Below are positions 54,320-63,395 of a stretch of 64,000 nt of DNA, piece after piece (position 1 is the stretch's first letter; every line of letters starts with the position of its first letter). The notes beneath the pieces were generated by a model. That model had not been told where the DNA came from and did not search any database. It was given only the letters and a program-made list of their open reading frames with translations. Source of the DNA: Sphaerospermopsis aphanizomenoides BCCUSP55 (GTDB lineage Bacteria; Cyanobacteriota; Cyanobacteriia; Cyanobacteriales; Nostocaceae); the NCBI RefSeq assembly GCF_001586785.1, contig NZ_LUFH02000006.1, positions 30,323 to 94,322 on the forward strand, in the 5' to 3' direction. A program made the position numbers and the translations under genes.

Positions 54320-56107
54320 ATGATTGAACCAATAGCAATTAGTTTAAAAACTCAAGTTCAGGAAATTGATTCAGTAATTCATTACTGGGTAGCAATGCCC
54401 CAACCAGAAACCCATCTGTTTGAGGTGACTTTACATCTTGTCGGCTACCCATTACCAATTCTTGATTTGAAAATGCCAGTATGGACACCAGGGTCTTACT
54501 TGGTGCGAGAATATGCCAAAAATGTACAGGATTTTGCTGCCTTTGCTGGTGCTAATCCGTTAAATTGGCGAAAAATAAGTAAAAATCACTGGCAAGTAGA
54601 AAAAGGCGATGCTTCTGAAGTGATCCTGCGTTATCGTGTTTTTGCCAATGAGCTATCAGTACGCACAAATCACTTAGATGCTACCCACGGTTATTTTAAC
54701 GGGGCAGCACTGTTTTTAAGAATTCCTGGTTGGGAAAAGCGACCGGTTAATATTACCATCATCCCACCACACCATGAATGGAAGGTAACGACAGGTTTAC
54801 CATCAGTTACTGAAGAAGCCAATACTTTCTGTGCTGCGGATTTTGATACTCTGGTTGATACTCCTTTTGAGATTGGTAGCCATGATTTGTATCACTTTGA
54901 TGTATTAGGAATACCTCATGAGTTAGCAATCTGGGGAAAGGGGAATTGTCAACCCCAAAAGATGTTAGAAGACTTTCAAAAAATTATTGAATTTGAAGCA
55001 CAAATGTTTGGGGGGTTGCCATATCAAAGATATGTATTTATCTTACATTTATTTAAACAAGAAGCCTATGGAGGCTTAGAACATAAAAATTCTTCTTCTT
55101 TAATTTATCATCGGCTGGGATTTCGTGGTCAAGATAAATATGAAAAGTTTATCCAATTAGTAGCACACGAGTTTTTTCATTTGTGGAATGTGAAACGAAT
55201 TCGCCCCAAAGCTTTAGAAGTTTTCGATTACGATCAGGAAAATTACACACAGTCTTTATGGTTTTGTGAAGGCACTACAAGTTACTATGATTTGATAATT
55301 CCTTTCCGGGCAGGAGTTTATGATATAAAGTCATATTTTCATCATTTGAATCAGGAAATTACCAAATATCTGAAAACCCCTGGACGTAAAGTACAACCAC
55401 TGTCTGAATCTAGTTTTGATGCTTGGATTAAACTATATCGCCCAGACCCTAATAGCGGCAATTCCCAAATTTCTTACTATTTAAAAGGGGAAATGGTGTC
55501 GTTATTGCTTGATTTATTAATTCGCTCTCGCCATGGTAATCAGCGTTCTCTCAATGATGTTATGTCAAAAATGTGGGCGCAATTTGGCCAAGCGGAAATT
55601 GGTTATACTCCAGAACAGTTAAAAGAGGTAATTGAGTCTGTAGCGGGCATAGATTTATCTGATTTCTTTAACCGCTATATTCAGGGATTAGATGATCTAC
55701 CTTTTAATGAGTATTTAGAACCTTTTGGTTTGCAATTGGTAGAAGAATTTGAATTTGAACCTTATTTAGGTGTGAAAATCAAAACTGAAAATGGACGAGA
55801 AATAATTAAATTTGTGGAAATGGGTTCTCCTGCTAATACCGCAGGAATAGATGCTGGTGATGAGTTATTAGCAATTGATGGAATTAAGGTGGGAACAAGT
55901 CAGTTAAGTGAGCGTTTGAAGGATTACCAACCTGGCGAGACTATTAATATTACTGTTTTTCATCATGATGAATTGCGTAACTACTCTGTCACTTTAGCAA
56001 AACAACATCCCATTAAATATGAGTTACGTCCAGTAGAAAATCCTGATCCTATTCAGCAAGCAAACTTTTGTGGTTGGTTAGGTGTACCATTATCAACTAT
56101 TAAGTAA
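54320..56107 (+). CDS. M61 glycyl-aminopeptidase family protease with PDZ domain
   Basis: A 595-aa protein. The N-terminal beta domain is followed by a thermolysin-like zinc site HEFFHLWNVKRIRP (about residues 283-296) and the third ligand Glu in WFCEGTTSYYDL (about 316). The C-terminal PDZ domain (~490-570) has VEMGSPANTAGIDAGDELLAIDG. No signal peptide is seen, so it acts in the cytoplasm. I start at ATG 54320; a TTG 12 nt upstream is also in frame. The family trims N-terminal Gly/Ala from peptides. Confidence 0.9.
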   Translation: MIEPIAISLKTQVQEIDSVIHYWVAMPQPETHLFEVTLHLVGYPLPILDLKMPVWTPGSYLVREYAKNVQDFAAFAGANPLNWRKISKNHWQVEKGDASEVILRYRVFANELSVRTNHLDATHGYFNGAALFLRIPGWEKRPVNITIIPPHHEWKVTTGLPSVTEEANTFCAADFDTLVDTPFEIGSHDLYHFDVLGIPHELAIWGKGNCQPQKMLEDFQKIIEFEAQMFGGLPYQRYVFILHLFKQEAYGGLEHKNSSSLIYHRLGFRGQDKYEKFIQLVAHEFFHLWNVKRIRPKALEVFDYDQENYTQSLWFCEGTTSYYDLIIPFRAGVYDIKSYFHHLNQEITKYLKTPGRKVQPLSESSFDAWIKLYRPDPNSGNSQISYYLKGEMVSLLLDLLIRSRHGNQRSLNDVMSKMWAQFGQAEIGYTPEQLKEVIESVAGIDLSDFFNRYIQGLDDLPFNEYLEPFGLQLVEEFEFEPYLGVKIKTENGREIIKFVEMGSPANTAGIDAGDELLAIDGIKVGTSQLSERLKDYQPGETINITVFHHDELRNYSVTLAKQHPIKYELRPVENPDPIQQANFCGWLGVPLSTIK

Positions 56108-56213
56108 ACAATTATGTAAGCATTCAGCCATTAGCTTTCAGCGGATCAGAATTTATTGAGCAAAAGTTTTGGCTGATTGCAGATTGCTGATTGCTTACAC
56201 AATAACTTTTTAG

Positions 56214-56954
56214 TTATTTATTCTGTCTTTTTAAAACACCTGGTTCGTGCTGAATTGGTAAAACATCTAAAATATCTGTTTGGGAACAATATTTTAAATC
56301 TTCTAAACATTCCAGACGTAACAATCGCTTACCGTGACTAGCTTGGTGGAATAATCCCAATAGGTCATTTTGCCACTGAGCATAAAGAGCGATCGCACTA
56401 GTAACTTCATCATTACCAACTAATTCTGTGAGGGAAGAGTTGGTTTGTTGCCAAATACTATGAGCGATCGCACCCGCACAAACGGTATCCTCTAAAGAAA
56501 AACTGCCTTCCCAGCCAGAACCAACAATCCAGACTGTTTCTGGTTGTTTTTCTAGGAGAAATTTCACCACCGCAGCCCGATTAATTAACGCTGCTGCAAG
56601 GACAATAGGAGCATCTTGTATGCGTTGTAAGGCACGAGTACCATTGGTGGTACTAATAAACAAGCGTCGTCCTTGTACCAGTTCTGCGGTGCAATCTAGG
56701 GGAGAGTTACCCAACTCAAAGCCAGTCACTTTCGCGCCGCCTCGTTCTCCAGCCCGTAATCGTTTTTCAGCAGGCCATTTCTCGCTCACTTCCATTAGTA
56801 AGTCTAAATCGCTGAAGACTTGCACAGCCTCGCCTCCAGCCGCTAAAACTGTCGCCATTGTGCTAGTGGCTCGCAAGACATCGACGGCGATCGCGCATTC
56901 TGGCGCTTCATCAGTTGGGGTTAATTCTGGAGTATGATATACAAATATCTTCAC
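56214..56954 (-). CDS. comB: 2-phosphosulfolactate phosphatase family protein
   Basis: A 246-aa protein with family motifs [42 protein letters not shown], and [14 protein letters not shown]. ComB removes phosphate from 2-phosphosulfolactate in coenzyme M synthesis. Cyanobacteria lack that pathway, so the physiological substrate is uncertain; sulfolactate production is possible. The ATG at 56954 is well placed and the gene is intact and alone. Confidence 0.9.
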   Translation of the reverse strand: MKIFVYHTPELTPTDEAPECAIAVDVLRATSTMATVLAAGGEAVQVFSDLDLLMEVSEKWPAEKRLRAGERGGAKVTGFELGNSPLDCTAELVQGRRLFISTTNGTRALQRIQDAPIVLAAALINRAAVVKFLLEKQPETVWIVGSGWEGSFSLEDTVCAGAIAHSIWQQTNSSLTELVGNDEVTSAIALYAQWQNDLLGLFHQASHGKRLLRLECLEDLKYCSQTDILDVLPIQHEPGVLKRQNK

Positions 56955-57259
56955 GGGCTAGATATACCTGCTCTATACTACTGAGGTTATATTCTACCTA
57001 CTTCATGTCACCAACAGTTAATACTAAAACTCTATATCTTCAGTAATACATAAATACTATAAAACCTTACAAAGCCTATTTAGCAAGGTTTTAAGCTTTC
57101 AGGCTTGGTATTATTTCTTCTAATCGAAAAGATAGAAAAAACTGGAGATTGTCTAAATTATGATTTCCAGGATGAAGATGAGTATTTTTTCGCCTCTCCC
57201 AAAATAATACCCAAAAAGTGATTCCTGCGGAGAGCTTCGCTAACGCAGTTCACAAACCC
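56955..57259. other. Intergenic region with GCGGAGAGCTTCGCTAACGC repeat
   Basis: The repeat at about 57227-57250 is a relative of the palindromic repeats found at 57376-57404 and 57575-57611. Nothing else is recognised. Confidence 0.5.
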
Positions 57260-57529
57260 TTAATCATCTGCTAAAGTTTCCAACTCATCAGAAATCAAAT
57301 TTTGCCAATCTTCATCACAATGGGAATGTAGATGAATTAAAGCTACCAGCAATTCTGAAAGAATTTTACCCTTTTGGCGTTAGCTGCGCTCGCTGAAGGC
57401 ATTGCTTAATTCAGAAAGTTGTAATTGATTAACCAAAAAAATTACATTTTGGCATTCTTCCTGTAGTTCCATTAATAACTGATTAAATGTAGAATTTTCA
57501 CTGCTAATTTTTTGATTTGTGAGCTTCAT
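57260..57529 (-). pseudogene. Small gene with stop introduced by an inserted palindromic repeat
   Basis: A 90-codon frame begins at ATG 57529 (MKLTNQKISSENSTF, then LLMELQEECQNVIFLVNQLQLSELS) and ends at TAA 57260-57262 (RQKGKILSELLVALIHLHSHCDEDWQNLISDELETLADD). In the middle, NAFSERS and an in-frame TAA are encoded by a GC-rich segment (GCCTTCAGCGAGCGCAGCTAACGCC, 57376-57404) that looks like one of the dispersed repeats, inserted without changing frame. Excluding it gives a plausible ~80-residue helical protein. I do not recognise the family. Confidence 0.55.
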
Positions 57530-57574
57530 TAGTTTTTACCCAATCTGATAAAATCAAGGTGAGTCCCTACCTAC

Positions 57575-57685
57575 ATCAAACAGCGATACCTTCGGTAAGC
57601 TAACGCTAACGCACTTCTATCATACCTAAAACAAGCTATCACTCCTCGTAGTCCCCCTCAAAAGCGATACCTTCGGTAAGCTCGT
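57575..57685. repeat. Two copies of a GCGATACCTTCGGTAAGCT repeat
   Basis: The copies lie at about 57580-57611 (followed by AACGCTAACGC) and 57664-57682. CTTCGGTAAG is part of a short dyad. These stand directly before the toxin-domain gene and may mark where its 5' part was lost. Confidence 0.65.
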
Positions 57686-57702
57686 TTTAGCTTATAATCC
57701 CT

Positions 57703-58161
57703 GTGATTGAGATTTATCAGGAGTGCCATAAATTGTCATTGAATGAATTAGAATATATAGAGATTGTTGAATCTGATATTATTGATGATACAGTCGAAGT
57801 AAGTAGTGGTTGTGAGTGGAGAGGTACAGGAAAAGAACCACAATGGGATAATCCCAAATCAACTAAGGCTTATGATCATATTATCCGTGATCATGGTGCA
57901 AAGTTTAAAGCTAGTAATTTACAGGGTAGAGCATCTAGTAAAAATCAAGATCAAGGACAATGGTTAAATGATCAAGATTGGTTGAAATTGGAAAAATTAA
58001 TTCCCAATTATTATGGAAATTATATTATTAAATTTAATCGTCCCATTGGTAGAGTATATCATACTGATGGCAGTGTTACAGACAATGTAATTTATGCTCT
58101 AATTGGGAGAAATCCAGATGGTACAATTAAATATGCTTATCCGATAGTAAAGCCTAAATAA
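57703..58161 (+). CDS. Orphan polymorphic-toxin-like domain
   Basis: A 152-aa protein without signal peptide. The C-terminal ~100 residues (AYDHIIRDHGAKFKASNLQGRA, then QGQWLNDQDWLKLEKLI, FNRPIGRVYHTDGSVTDNVIYALIGRNPDGTIKYAYPI) look like the C-terminal toxin module of CDI/RHS-type polymorphic toxins, with repeated His-Asp/Gly and Arg residues that suggest a ribonuclease fold. The GTG at 57703 lacks a ribosome site and abuts a dispersed repeat, so this may be the 3' end of a larger toxin gene. A putative immunity gene follows by 37 nt. The function is inferred. Confidence 0.5.
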   Translation: MIEIYQECHKLSLNELEYIEIVESDIIDDTVEVSSGCEWRGTGKEPQWDNPKSTKAYDHIIRDHGAKFKASNLQGRASSKNQDQGQWLNDQDWLKLEKLIPNYYGNYIIKFNRPIGRVYHTDGSVTDNVIYALIGRNPDGTIKYAYPIVKPK

Positions 58162-58198
58162 AATTCAAGAAAATTAATAAAATTAAGGGGTAATTATA

Positions 58199-58714
58199 AT
58201 GAATAAACTTGAGCAATTTAAAATTAGATTAGCAGAACGAAATTTAGAGAATTTTGCGGATCCTCCTGATGATCCTTTAGGAGAATTATCTCAGTTTGAA
58301 TTAGGGTTAAGAATGTTCTGTTATGAATATGATCACAAAGTGATTGTAGAAATAGGAGAAACAAAATTTAATGTATTTTTTGACCCAGATATTTGTATGT
58401 TATTAGAGGAGAGATTGGCTGAACATATAGGAGATTTACAAAGTGGTAAAACTATTCGTTTGGACTTTGCTGAAAGTTATTGGATCATTATTAATTTTGT
58501 ACCTGTTGGTAAGGAAATTAAATGTTATTTAAGGGAGGTTGGTTATTCAACTGAGGAAAGATTAGTGATATTGAATAAACAGCAAGTTGTGGATGAGTTG
58601 AGGCGGTTTTTGACTGAATTGATGGATATGGCTGTTAATTTGGGTTATGTTAGTTTGGAGGATAAAGAGGAGTTTATTAAACCTGCTTTTTGTGATGTTC
58701 AAGTTTTAGTATAG
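58199..58714 (+). CDS. Putative immunity protein next to toxin domain
   Basis: A 171-aa acidic soluble protein with mixed alpha/beta pattern (FELGLRMFCYEYDHKVIVEIGETKFNVFFDPDICMLLEERLAEHI). It shares no motif I can name. Its acidic charge, size and position just downstream of the toxin-like domain fit an immunity protein. AAGGGG lies about 8 nt before ATG 58199. Alternatively it is an unrelated hypothetical protein. Confidence 0.5.
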   Translation: MNKLEQFKIRLAERNLENFADPPDDPLGELSQFELGLRMFCYEYDHKVIVEIGETKFNVFFDPDICMLLEERLAEHIGDLQSGKTIRLDFAESYWIIINFVPVGKEIKCYLREVGYSTEERLVILNKQQVVDELRRFLTELMDMAVNLGYVSLEDKEEFIKPAFCDVQVLV

Positions 58715-58779
58715 CGATCGCACTTCCAACAACCCAAAAAACAGCCAAATGACAAGGCAGTACTTGCGCTGCGCTAGCG

Positions 58780-59130
58780 CTAATGAATAATCAAACTATC
58801 TCTAGTCATTTCCAAGAAATCATGATTCATAAATAATTCGACTATTTGGGTAATATTTTCGAGAAAAAGTTGTTCAATTTGTTTATTACTAATATTACCT
58901 GTGGTGATTAATAGTAGTTTATAAGGTTCTTGTTTGATTAAAAAGGAATCTAAAAAATCTTTATCTTTAGTAATCACAATTCTCTGTTCTAGGATTGATA
59001 ATTTGTTAATTTCTGAATCGGGAGTTGCATTTTGTAAAGGAAGATTTTTGGTATGTATAACATCATAACCTAAATTCTCTAATAAATTGGCAATTCGCAT
59101 TGGTAATTGAGCATCAATTAAAAATTTCAT
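58780..59130 (-). CDS. DUF5615 PIN-like toxin
   Basis: A 116-aa protein starting MKFLIDAQLPMRIANLLENLGYDVIHTKNLPL, the Mut7-C/PIN-like DUF5615 fold with acidic residues D6, and DSEINKLSILEQRIVITKDKDFLDS carrying further conserved Asp. It is predicted to be a ribonuclease toxin (VapC45-like). The start overlaps the antitoxin stop by 4 nt (ATGA). Confidence 0.85.
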   Translation of the reverse strand: MKFLIDAQLPMRIANLLENLGYDVIHTKNLPLQNATPDSEINKLSILEQRIVITKDKDFLDSFLIKQEPYKLLLITTGNISNKQIEQLFLENITQIVELFMNHDFLEMTRDSLIIH

Positions 59131-59363
59131 GAAACTAATTGGAGGATACTTTTAACTTGAGTGAGTCGAGTAGCAAAGTTGAGAACTGCTAAAATATCTT
59201 CGTATTCTAAATCATCATAGTCTTCTAAAATATCATCAATGGACATTCCTGAACTCAAAAGTTCTAAGATCATTTCCACTGGATAGCGTAATCCGCGAAT
59301 ACATGGTTTACCATGACAAATATCATGGTTGATTGTTATTCTATTTAATAGGGGGTTATTCAT
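59127..59363 (-). CDS. DUF433 antitoxin
   Basis: A 78-aa protein with the DUF433 pattern ITINHDICHGKPCIRGLRYPVEMILELLSSGMSIDDILEDY, a helix-turn-helix-like fold. It is the upstream, antitoxin-position gene of the DUF433/DUF5615 module. The ATG at 59363 precedes the toxin gene in an overlapping operon. Confidence 0.88.
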   Translation of the reverse strand: MNNPLLNRITINHDICHGKPCIRGLRYPVEMILELLSSGMSIDDILEDYDDLEYEDILAVLNFATRLTQVKSILQLVS

Positions 59364-59470
59364 GATTTTTGATGTTATGTTGATACTGAATTAATTATAT
59401 CTGATTTTTTAAATTTTATGAAAATAGAAACTAATATCCTTAATTCTAACATTATCTTCACAATAACACT

Positions 59471-59779
59471 CTAGGATTGATTAAACTTGATTGCAATACC
59501 AAGTCCAGTGAGTCCAACTGAGATAATAACTCCTACAGGAAAACCAGAAATAACTGCAATAAATGTTATTACACCTATACCCACTAAAATACCTGTAATT
59601 ATCTGTCCTTTGGTTGGTTCTGAAGATGATGTGCTAGGTTTTGAGGGTGATGTAGATTGAGGTAATGAAGTTGAAGATGGATAGGATAAACTAGGTGAAT
59701 AGTTAGAGTTAACTGTATCTTCTGGGTCAAAATGATAGTCTACATAGTTGATAGAACTAACTCCACTCCAGCCGCCCAA
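59471..59779 (-). CDS. Small membrane-anchored hypothetical protein
   Basis: A 102-residue frame beginning at TTG 59779. The middle is a Ser/Pro/Thr-rich linker (SPSLSYPSSTSLPQSTSPSKP), and the C-terminus has two hydrophobic segments (IITGILVGIGVITFIAVISGFPVG and VIISVGLTGLGIAI). The frame stays open upstream into about 15 further codons without a clear start, so the N-terminus may be longer or lost. I do not recognise the family. Confidence 0.4.
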   Translation of the reverse strand: MGGWSGVSSINYVDYHFDPEDTVNSNYSPSLSYPSSTSLPQSTSPSKPSTSSSEPTKGQIITGILVGIGVITFIAVISGFPVGVIISVGLTGLGIAIKFNQS

Positions 59780-59907
59780 TCTAAGTACCCAAGCAAAATT
59801 AATTGTACATATTGATTGAAAACAAAAATGTCTGTATTCCTTACCTATTCCCTATTCCCTCTTCCCTATTACCTCTCCTAACTATAAAATTTATTTTGCA
59901 CGACTAC

Positions 59908-60402
59908 TTATCTTCTAGCTTTGAGATTATAAACTGTTAAAACTTTGTCTCCTAAATGTAAATGAGGATCATAAACAACATAATGATAAACCCGCATTTT
60001 TTCATAAATTTGGAGTTTTTTACCTAGTTCCTCACCTTCTTGGTTAGAAACTATTTCTATCGCTACTTCTGGAACTTTACCAAACTTCCAAACTAGATAA
60101 CAACGGTTTTGTTTTTCCCACCAGTTTTGAGGAATTTCTACATCAAAACTCACAAATACATCAGGAACTATAGCAGGTTCACCATAGGTATGATAAACAC
60201 CAACATTAGCTACTGCTAAAAACTTCTGATTCTGTAAAGAACTATAAAGAGAACCGACTAATAAACGTTGTTGTTTTGCGGATAAAATATTATCCACAGG
60301 TGTATCATCTTCTGTAACTAGCAGGTTGGCATCTGGTACATCGCAATTATCAATATCATTGATTAAAAGTTGCTCAACCATAGTTTTCTCTACTTTATCC
60401 AC
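59908..60402 (-). CDS. Uma2-family endonuclease, C-terminus short
   Basis: A 164-aa Uma2 (DUF820) protein with the PD-(D/E)xK-like core VPDVFVSFDVEIP ... VPEVAIEIVSNQEGEELGKKLQIYEKMRVYHYVVYDP. Predicted catalytic residues (Asp in VPDV, Glu in AIEIVS, Lys in GKK) are present. It ends at NLKARR, earlier than relatives that continue about 40-60 residues, so it may be 3'-truncated. The start is ATG 60402 or 60381. Uma2 proteins are numerous in cyanobacteria and their role is unclear. Confidence 0.75.
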   Translation of the reverse strand: MDKVEKTMVEQLLINDIDNCDVPDANLLVTEDDTPVDNILSAKQQRLLVGSLYSSLQNQKFLAVANVGVYHTYGEPAIVPDVFVSFDVEIPQNWWEKQNRCYLVWKFGKVPEVAIEIVSNQEGEELGKKLQIYEKMRVYHYVVYDPHLHLGDKVLTVYNLKARR

Positions 60403-60434
60403 TACTTAAAGAATGGAGTTTTTAATATTATAAC

Positions 60435-60478
60435 AAATGACAGGTGACAGGTGACAGGTGACAGGTGACAGGTAACAG
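60435..60478. repeat. STRR heptamer array (GTGACAG)n
   Basis: Five to six tandem copies of TGACAGG, the inverse of the CTGTCAC arrays elsewhere in the window. It lies just upstream of the Uma2 gene on the minus strand and after the oxidoreductase stop. A CTCTGCG-type repeat (60505-60530) and a GGCACACTGCGCGAACG repeat (60531-60557) follow. Confidence 0.85.
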
Positions 60479-60569
60479 AAATAAAAGTCTAGAAATTAGT
60501 TATTTCTCTGCGTTCTCTGCGCCTCTGCGGTATGCCTGACGGCACACTGCGCGAACGTTTCTCCCCATT

Positions 60570-62813
60570 TTATTGATAAACAAAAACCGGAACTCTTTTA
60601 TAAGCAGGTGTGCCACTTTTTGGATCAATTTTCGCTTTAAATAACACATTCGCTTCAGGATAAAACATAAAAGCCACCCCTTCACGAATTGCACCACAAA
60701 TAATTTCAATATTCTCTAATTCTCCTGCATCACCTTTCACTGTTACTCGTTGATGTTCCTGAAATCCTGCTTTTTTAATATCCAAACTATTCATCAAAAT
60801 ACAATGACGATGGGGCATATTTCGATATTTATCTTCACTGCGATAAACTACAGTATTATGTTGTCCATAACTGCGCCCTGTAATTAATATTAATACAATT
60901 CCTGGCTTATTTTCTGCAACTTCAAATTCTGTTTGATCAGGCAATGATAATTGCGGTAAAGGTGTAACAAACATCTGCGCTTTACCATCAGATGTGGGAA
61001 ATTTCGGTTCTTCTAAAATCCGCCCTGCAATCATAAATTCTTCTTGATTTTGATCAATTTCACCTATTTTTTCATACCCAGGAATAGTTTTAGAAATTAA
61101 TTCTCTCACATAAACTGTATCTTGTAGCTTCCGCCAATTGATCGGATTTTCCCCATGTAAACGATGGGCAATTTCTGTAATTAATTCTATTTCCGAAATC
61201 AACTCAGAATTATGTGGTTGTAAATGACTTTTACCTTCATCATTTAACCGCACAAAGTTATTACCTGATTCCGTTGTGGTTTTATGAGGATTTTCAAACC
61301 GATTAAAAACTGGTAATATTAAAGTTTGCGTTTTTGCTAATCCGTGAAAATGTCCTAAATTCGGTTTAGTAGATACATAAAAAATGGTTTTTATTTGCGA
61401 TAATGCCTGTTTTGCTTGTTGTAAGTCTGGGTTAGCTGCATACAAATTCCCACCTAAACAAAATAGGGTATCTACCTTACCTGTTTCTGCTGCTGTTATT
61501 AAATCACGGGTATGATAACCAGGTGTGTCACTGAGAGGTTTTCCTAATAGTTTGGATAGTGCTTGTTTGATTTCTTCTCGCAAGTGAACAGTCACACCCA
61601 TTGAACCAAATCCTTGTACATTGGAATGTCCACGAATGGGCATTGTTCCCGCACCAATTTTACCTGCGTTACCTGTAATTAAGGCTGTATTGGCTATACT
61701 AAATATGTTATCAACTCCGTTTACTTGCTGCGTTACACCCATTGCCCAAGCAAAAACTACTCTTTCTGATTTACCTATTACATAAGCTGCTGCTGTGATT
61801 TCTTCTGCGGATATTCCACAGGTATTAGTGATATTTTCCCAAGGTGTATTTTGGGCATAATCTAGAATTTGTTGCCAATCTTTTGTATATAATTTTAAGT
61901 ATTCTGTTTTAATGAAATTCTGTTCAATTAGTGATTTTTGCAATCCTATAAATAAGGCTACATCACTACCAGGAATTGGTTGCAAATATAAAGAAGATAT
62001 ATCTGAACCACCGGTTAGTAATGATTTAATGGGAAATGCAGGAGAGGCAAATTTAACTAAACCGATTTCAATTTGGGGATTAATAATAATTACTTTACCG
62101 CCTCTTGACCGCAATTTAATTAATTCGTTCATCAATCGCGGATGGTTGGCTGGTGCATTAGAACCAATTAAAACAAGACAATCACTATGTTTGAGGCTCT
62201 CTAAACTTACCATTGATGTGCCTGAGCCAAAAACTTTTTTTAACCCCACTGTTGAGGGTGCGTGACATAAATCTGAACAATCGGCTAAATTATTACTACC
62301 AAGCGATCGCATTAATAATTGCAATAAATAAGCCGCTTCATTAGATGAACGTCCAGAACTATAACTAGCAATCCTTTCTGGTGCTAAACTAAAAGCTTGT
62401 GCAGCGATTTGGTAAACTTCTTCCCAGCTAATACGCTCATAATGGGATGATCCGGTTCTGAGAATGAGAGGATAAGTTAATCTACCCAAGCGATCGCATT
62501 CTTCAGATGTCAGTTGTTGTAATTCACTAATACTATATTGTTGGAAAAAATCTGGTTTAATTCCTGGTTGCAATTCCGCTGCTATTGCTTCTACACTTTT
62601 AGCACAGCGTTGTAAATATTCTCCCGCTTCATTGACAAACCCCCCTTTTTGTCCACCCGTACCCCAAGCACAGGATAAACACGCACTTTTATGATTAAGA
62701 GTTTGCCATAATTTTAATCCTTGTGGTGAGAGAGTTTGTTCTACCCAATATTGAATTACAGGTAAACCACCCCCAGCAGGGGAGTTAGACTTGCTTTCAG
62801 GTGAATTATCCAT
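60570..62813 (-). CDS. FdhF/YdeP-family molybdopterin oxidoreductase
   Basis: A 747-aa protein of the molybdopterin superfamily. The N-terminus has HKSACLSCAWGTGG instead of a full 4Fe-4S CxxCxxxC motif, followed by molybdopterin-binding segments (IASYSSGRSSNEAAYLLQLL, SDLCHAPSTVGLKKVFGSG, GNAGKIGAGTMPIRGHSNVQG). The C-terminal domain has ILITGRSYGQHNTVVY. This is the build of YdeP/FdhF-like oxidoreductases, which lack a formate-specific selenocysteine context. The reaction is unknown; in E. coli YdeP is linked to acid resistance. The upstream HTH gene at 63008-63220 is the nearest candidate regulator. No fdhD gene lies in the window. Confidence 0.88.
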   Translation of the reverse strand: MDNSPESKSNSPAGGGLPVIQYWVEQTLSPQGLKLWQTLNHKSACLSCAWGTGGQKGGFVNEAGEYLQRCAKSVEAIAAELQPGIKPDFFQQYSISELQQLTSEECDRLGRLTYPLILRTGSSHYERISWEEVYQIAAQAFSLAPERIASYSSGRSSNEAAYLLQLLMRSLGSNNLADCSDLCHAPSTVGLKKVFGSGTSMVSLESLKHSDCLVLIGSNAPANHPRLMNELIKLRSRGGKVIIINPQIEIGLVKFASPAFPIKSLLTGGSDISSLYLQPIPGSDVALFIGLQKSLIEQNFIKTEYLKLYTKDWQQILDYAQNTPWENITNTCGISAEEITAAAYVIGKSERVVFAWAMGVTQQVNGVDNIFSIANTALITGNAGKIGAGTMPIRGHSNVQGFGSMGVTVHLREEIKQALSKLLGKPLSDTPGYHTRDLITAAETGKVDTLFCLGGNLYAANPDLQQAKQALSQIKTIFYVSTKPNLGHFHGLAKTQTLILPVFNRFENPHKTTTESGNNFVRLNDEGKSHLQPHNSELISEIELITEIAHRLHGENPINWRKLQDTVYVRELISKTIPGYEKIGEIDQNQEEFMIAGRILEEPKFPTSDGKAQMFVTPLPQLSLPDQTEFEVAENKPGIVLILITGRSYGQHNTVVYRSEDKYRNMPHRHCILMNSLDIKKAGFQEHQRVTVKGDAGELENIEIICGAIREGVAFMFYPEANVLFKAKIDPKSGTPAYKRVPVFVYQ

Positions 62814-63007
62814 AGTTAGCTAAATCTCAACTCGTTTAACTAACTATATGATGACGAAAAATTCCAAATTTAACACTGTAAGTATTCAGCTATCAGTAAT
62901 CAGTAATCAGCTTTTACCTAACACTTTGCGTCTAAGAAAGCGGGATCTCCTGACGGAGATTGTGTCTTTGCGCGAAACCAATCTTGTTTAAACAAGAACG
63001 CCCAAAA

Positions 63008-63220
63008 TTACTCTTCTACAACTTCCACCAGATCCTCAATCATCACATCCAAAGCGCGAGCCATTTTCAAGATAGATGTAAAGTCTACCATAGCTAGTCC
63101 CGGCGCTCTTGCATAGGCTCGCACAGAACTATAAGCAACACCAGAACGGTCAGCGACATCTTTCAGCGTCCAACCCTTCTCATCAGCAAATTCTCTAATT
63201 CTTAGCTTAATCAGCCCCAT
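63008..63220 (-). CDS. Small XRE-family helix-turn-helix regulator
   Basis: A 70-aa protein that is almost only a Cro/C1-type HTH (IREFADEKGWTLKDVADRSGVAYSSVRAYARAPGLAMVDFTSILKMARAL), ending with acidic MIEDLVEVVEE. Such proteins act as dimeric repressors. It lies 194 nt upstream of the oxidoreductase on the same strand with repeat sequence between. The DNA just before its start (TCGTTTAATGTATTG, and GATAAAACGATCG) has short dyads that could be its operator. Confidence 0.8.
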   Translation of the reverse strand: MGLIKLRIREFADEKGWTLKDVADRSGVAYSSVRAYARAPGLAMVDFTSILKMARALDVMIEDLVEVVEE

Positions 63221-63395
63221 TGACTATTGACAAACGATTGAATTTTATCGTTTAATGTATTGTATCAGATAAAACGATCGCCTCCGGCCTTGGAAACTGA
63301 AAAGCGATCGCATTCAAAACATTTTTTTTACCAGAATTTATTTTCACTAACGTTAACTAACGAAGCAAAAATTTACCCTAGTTACAAGCATTTTT

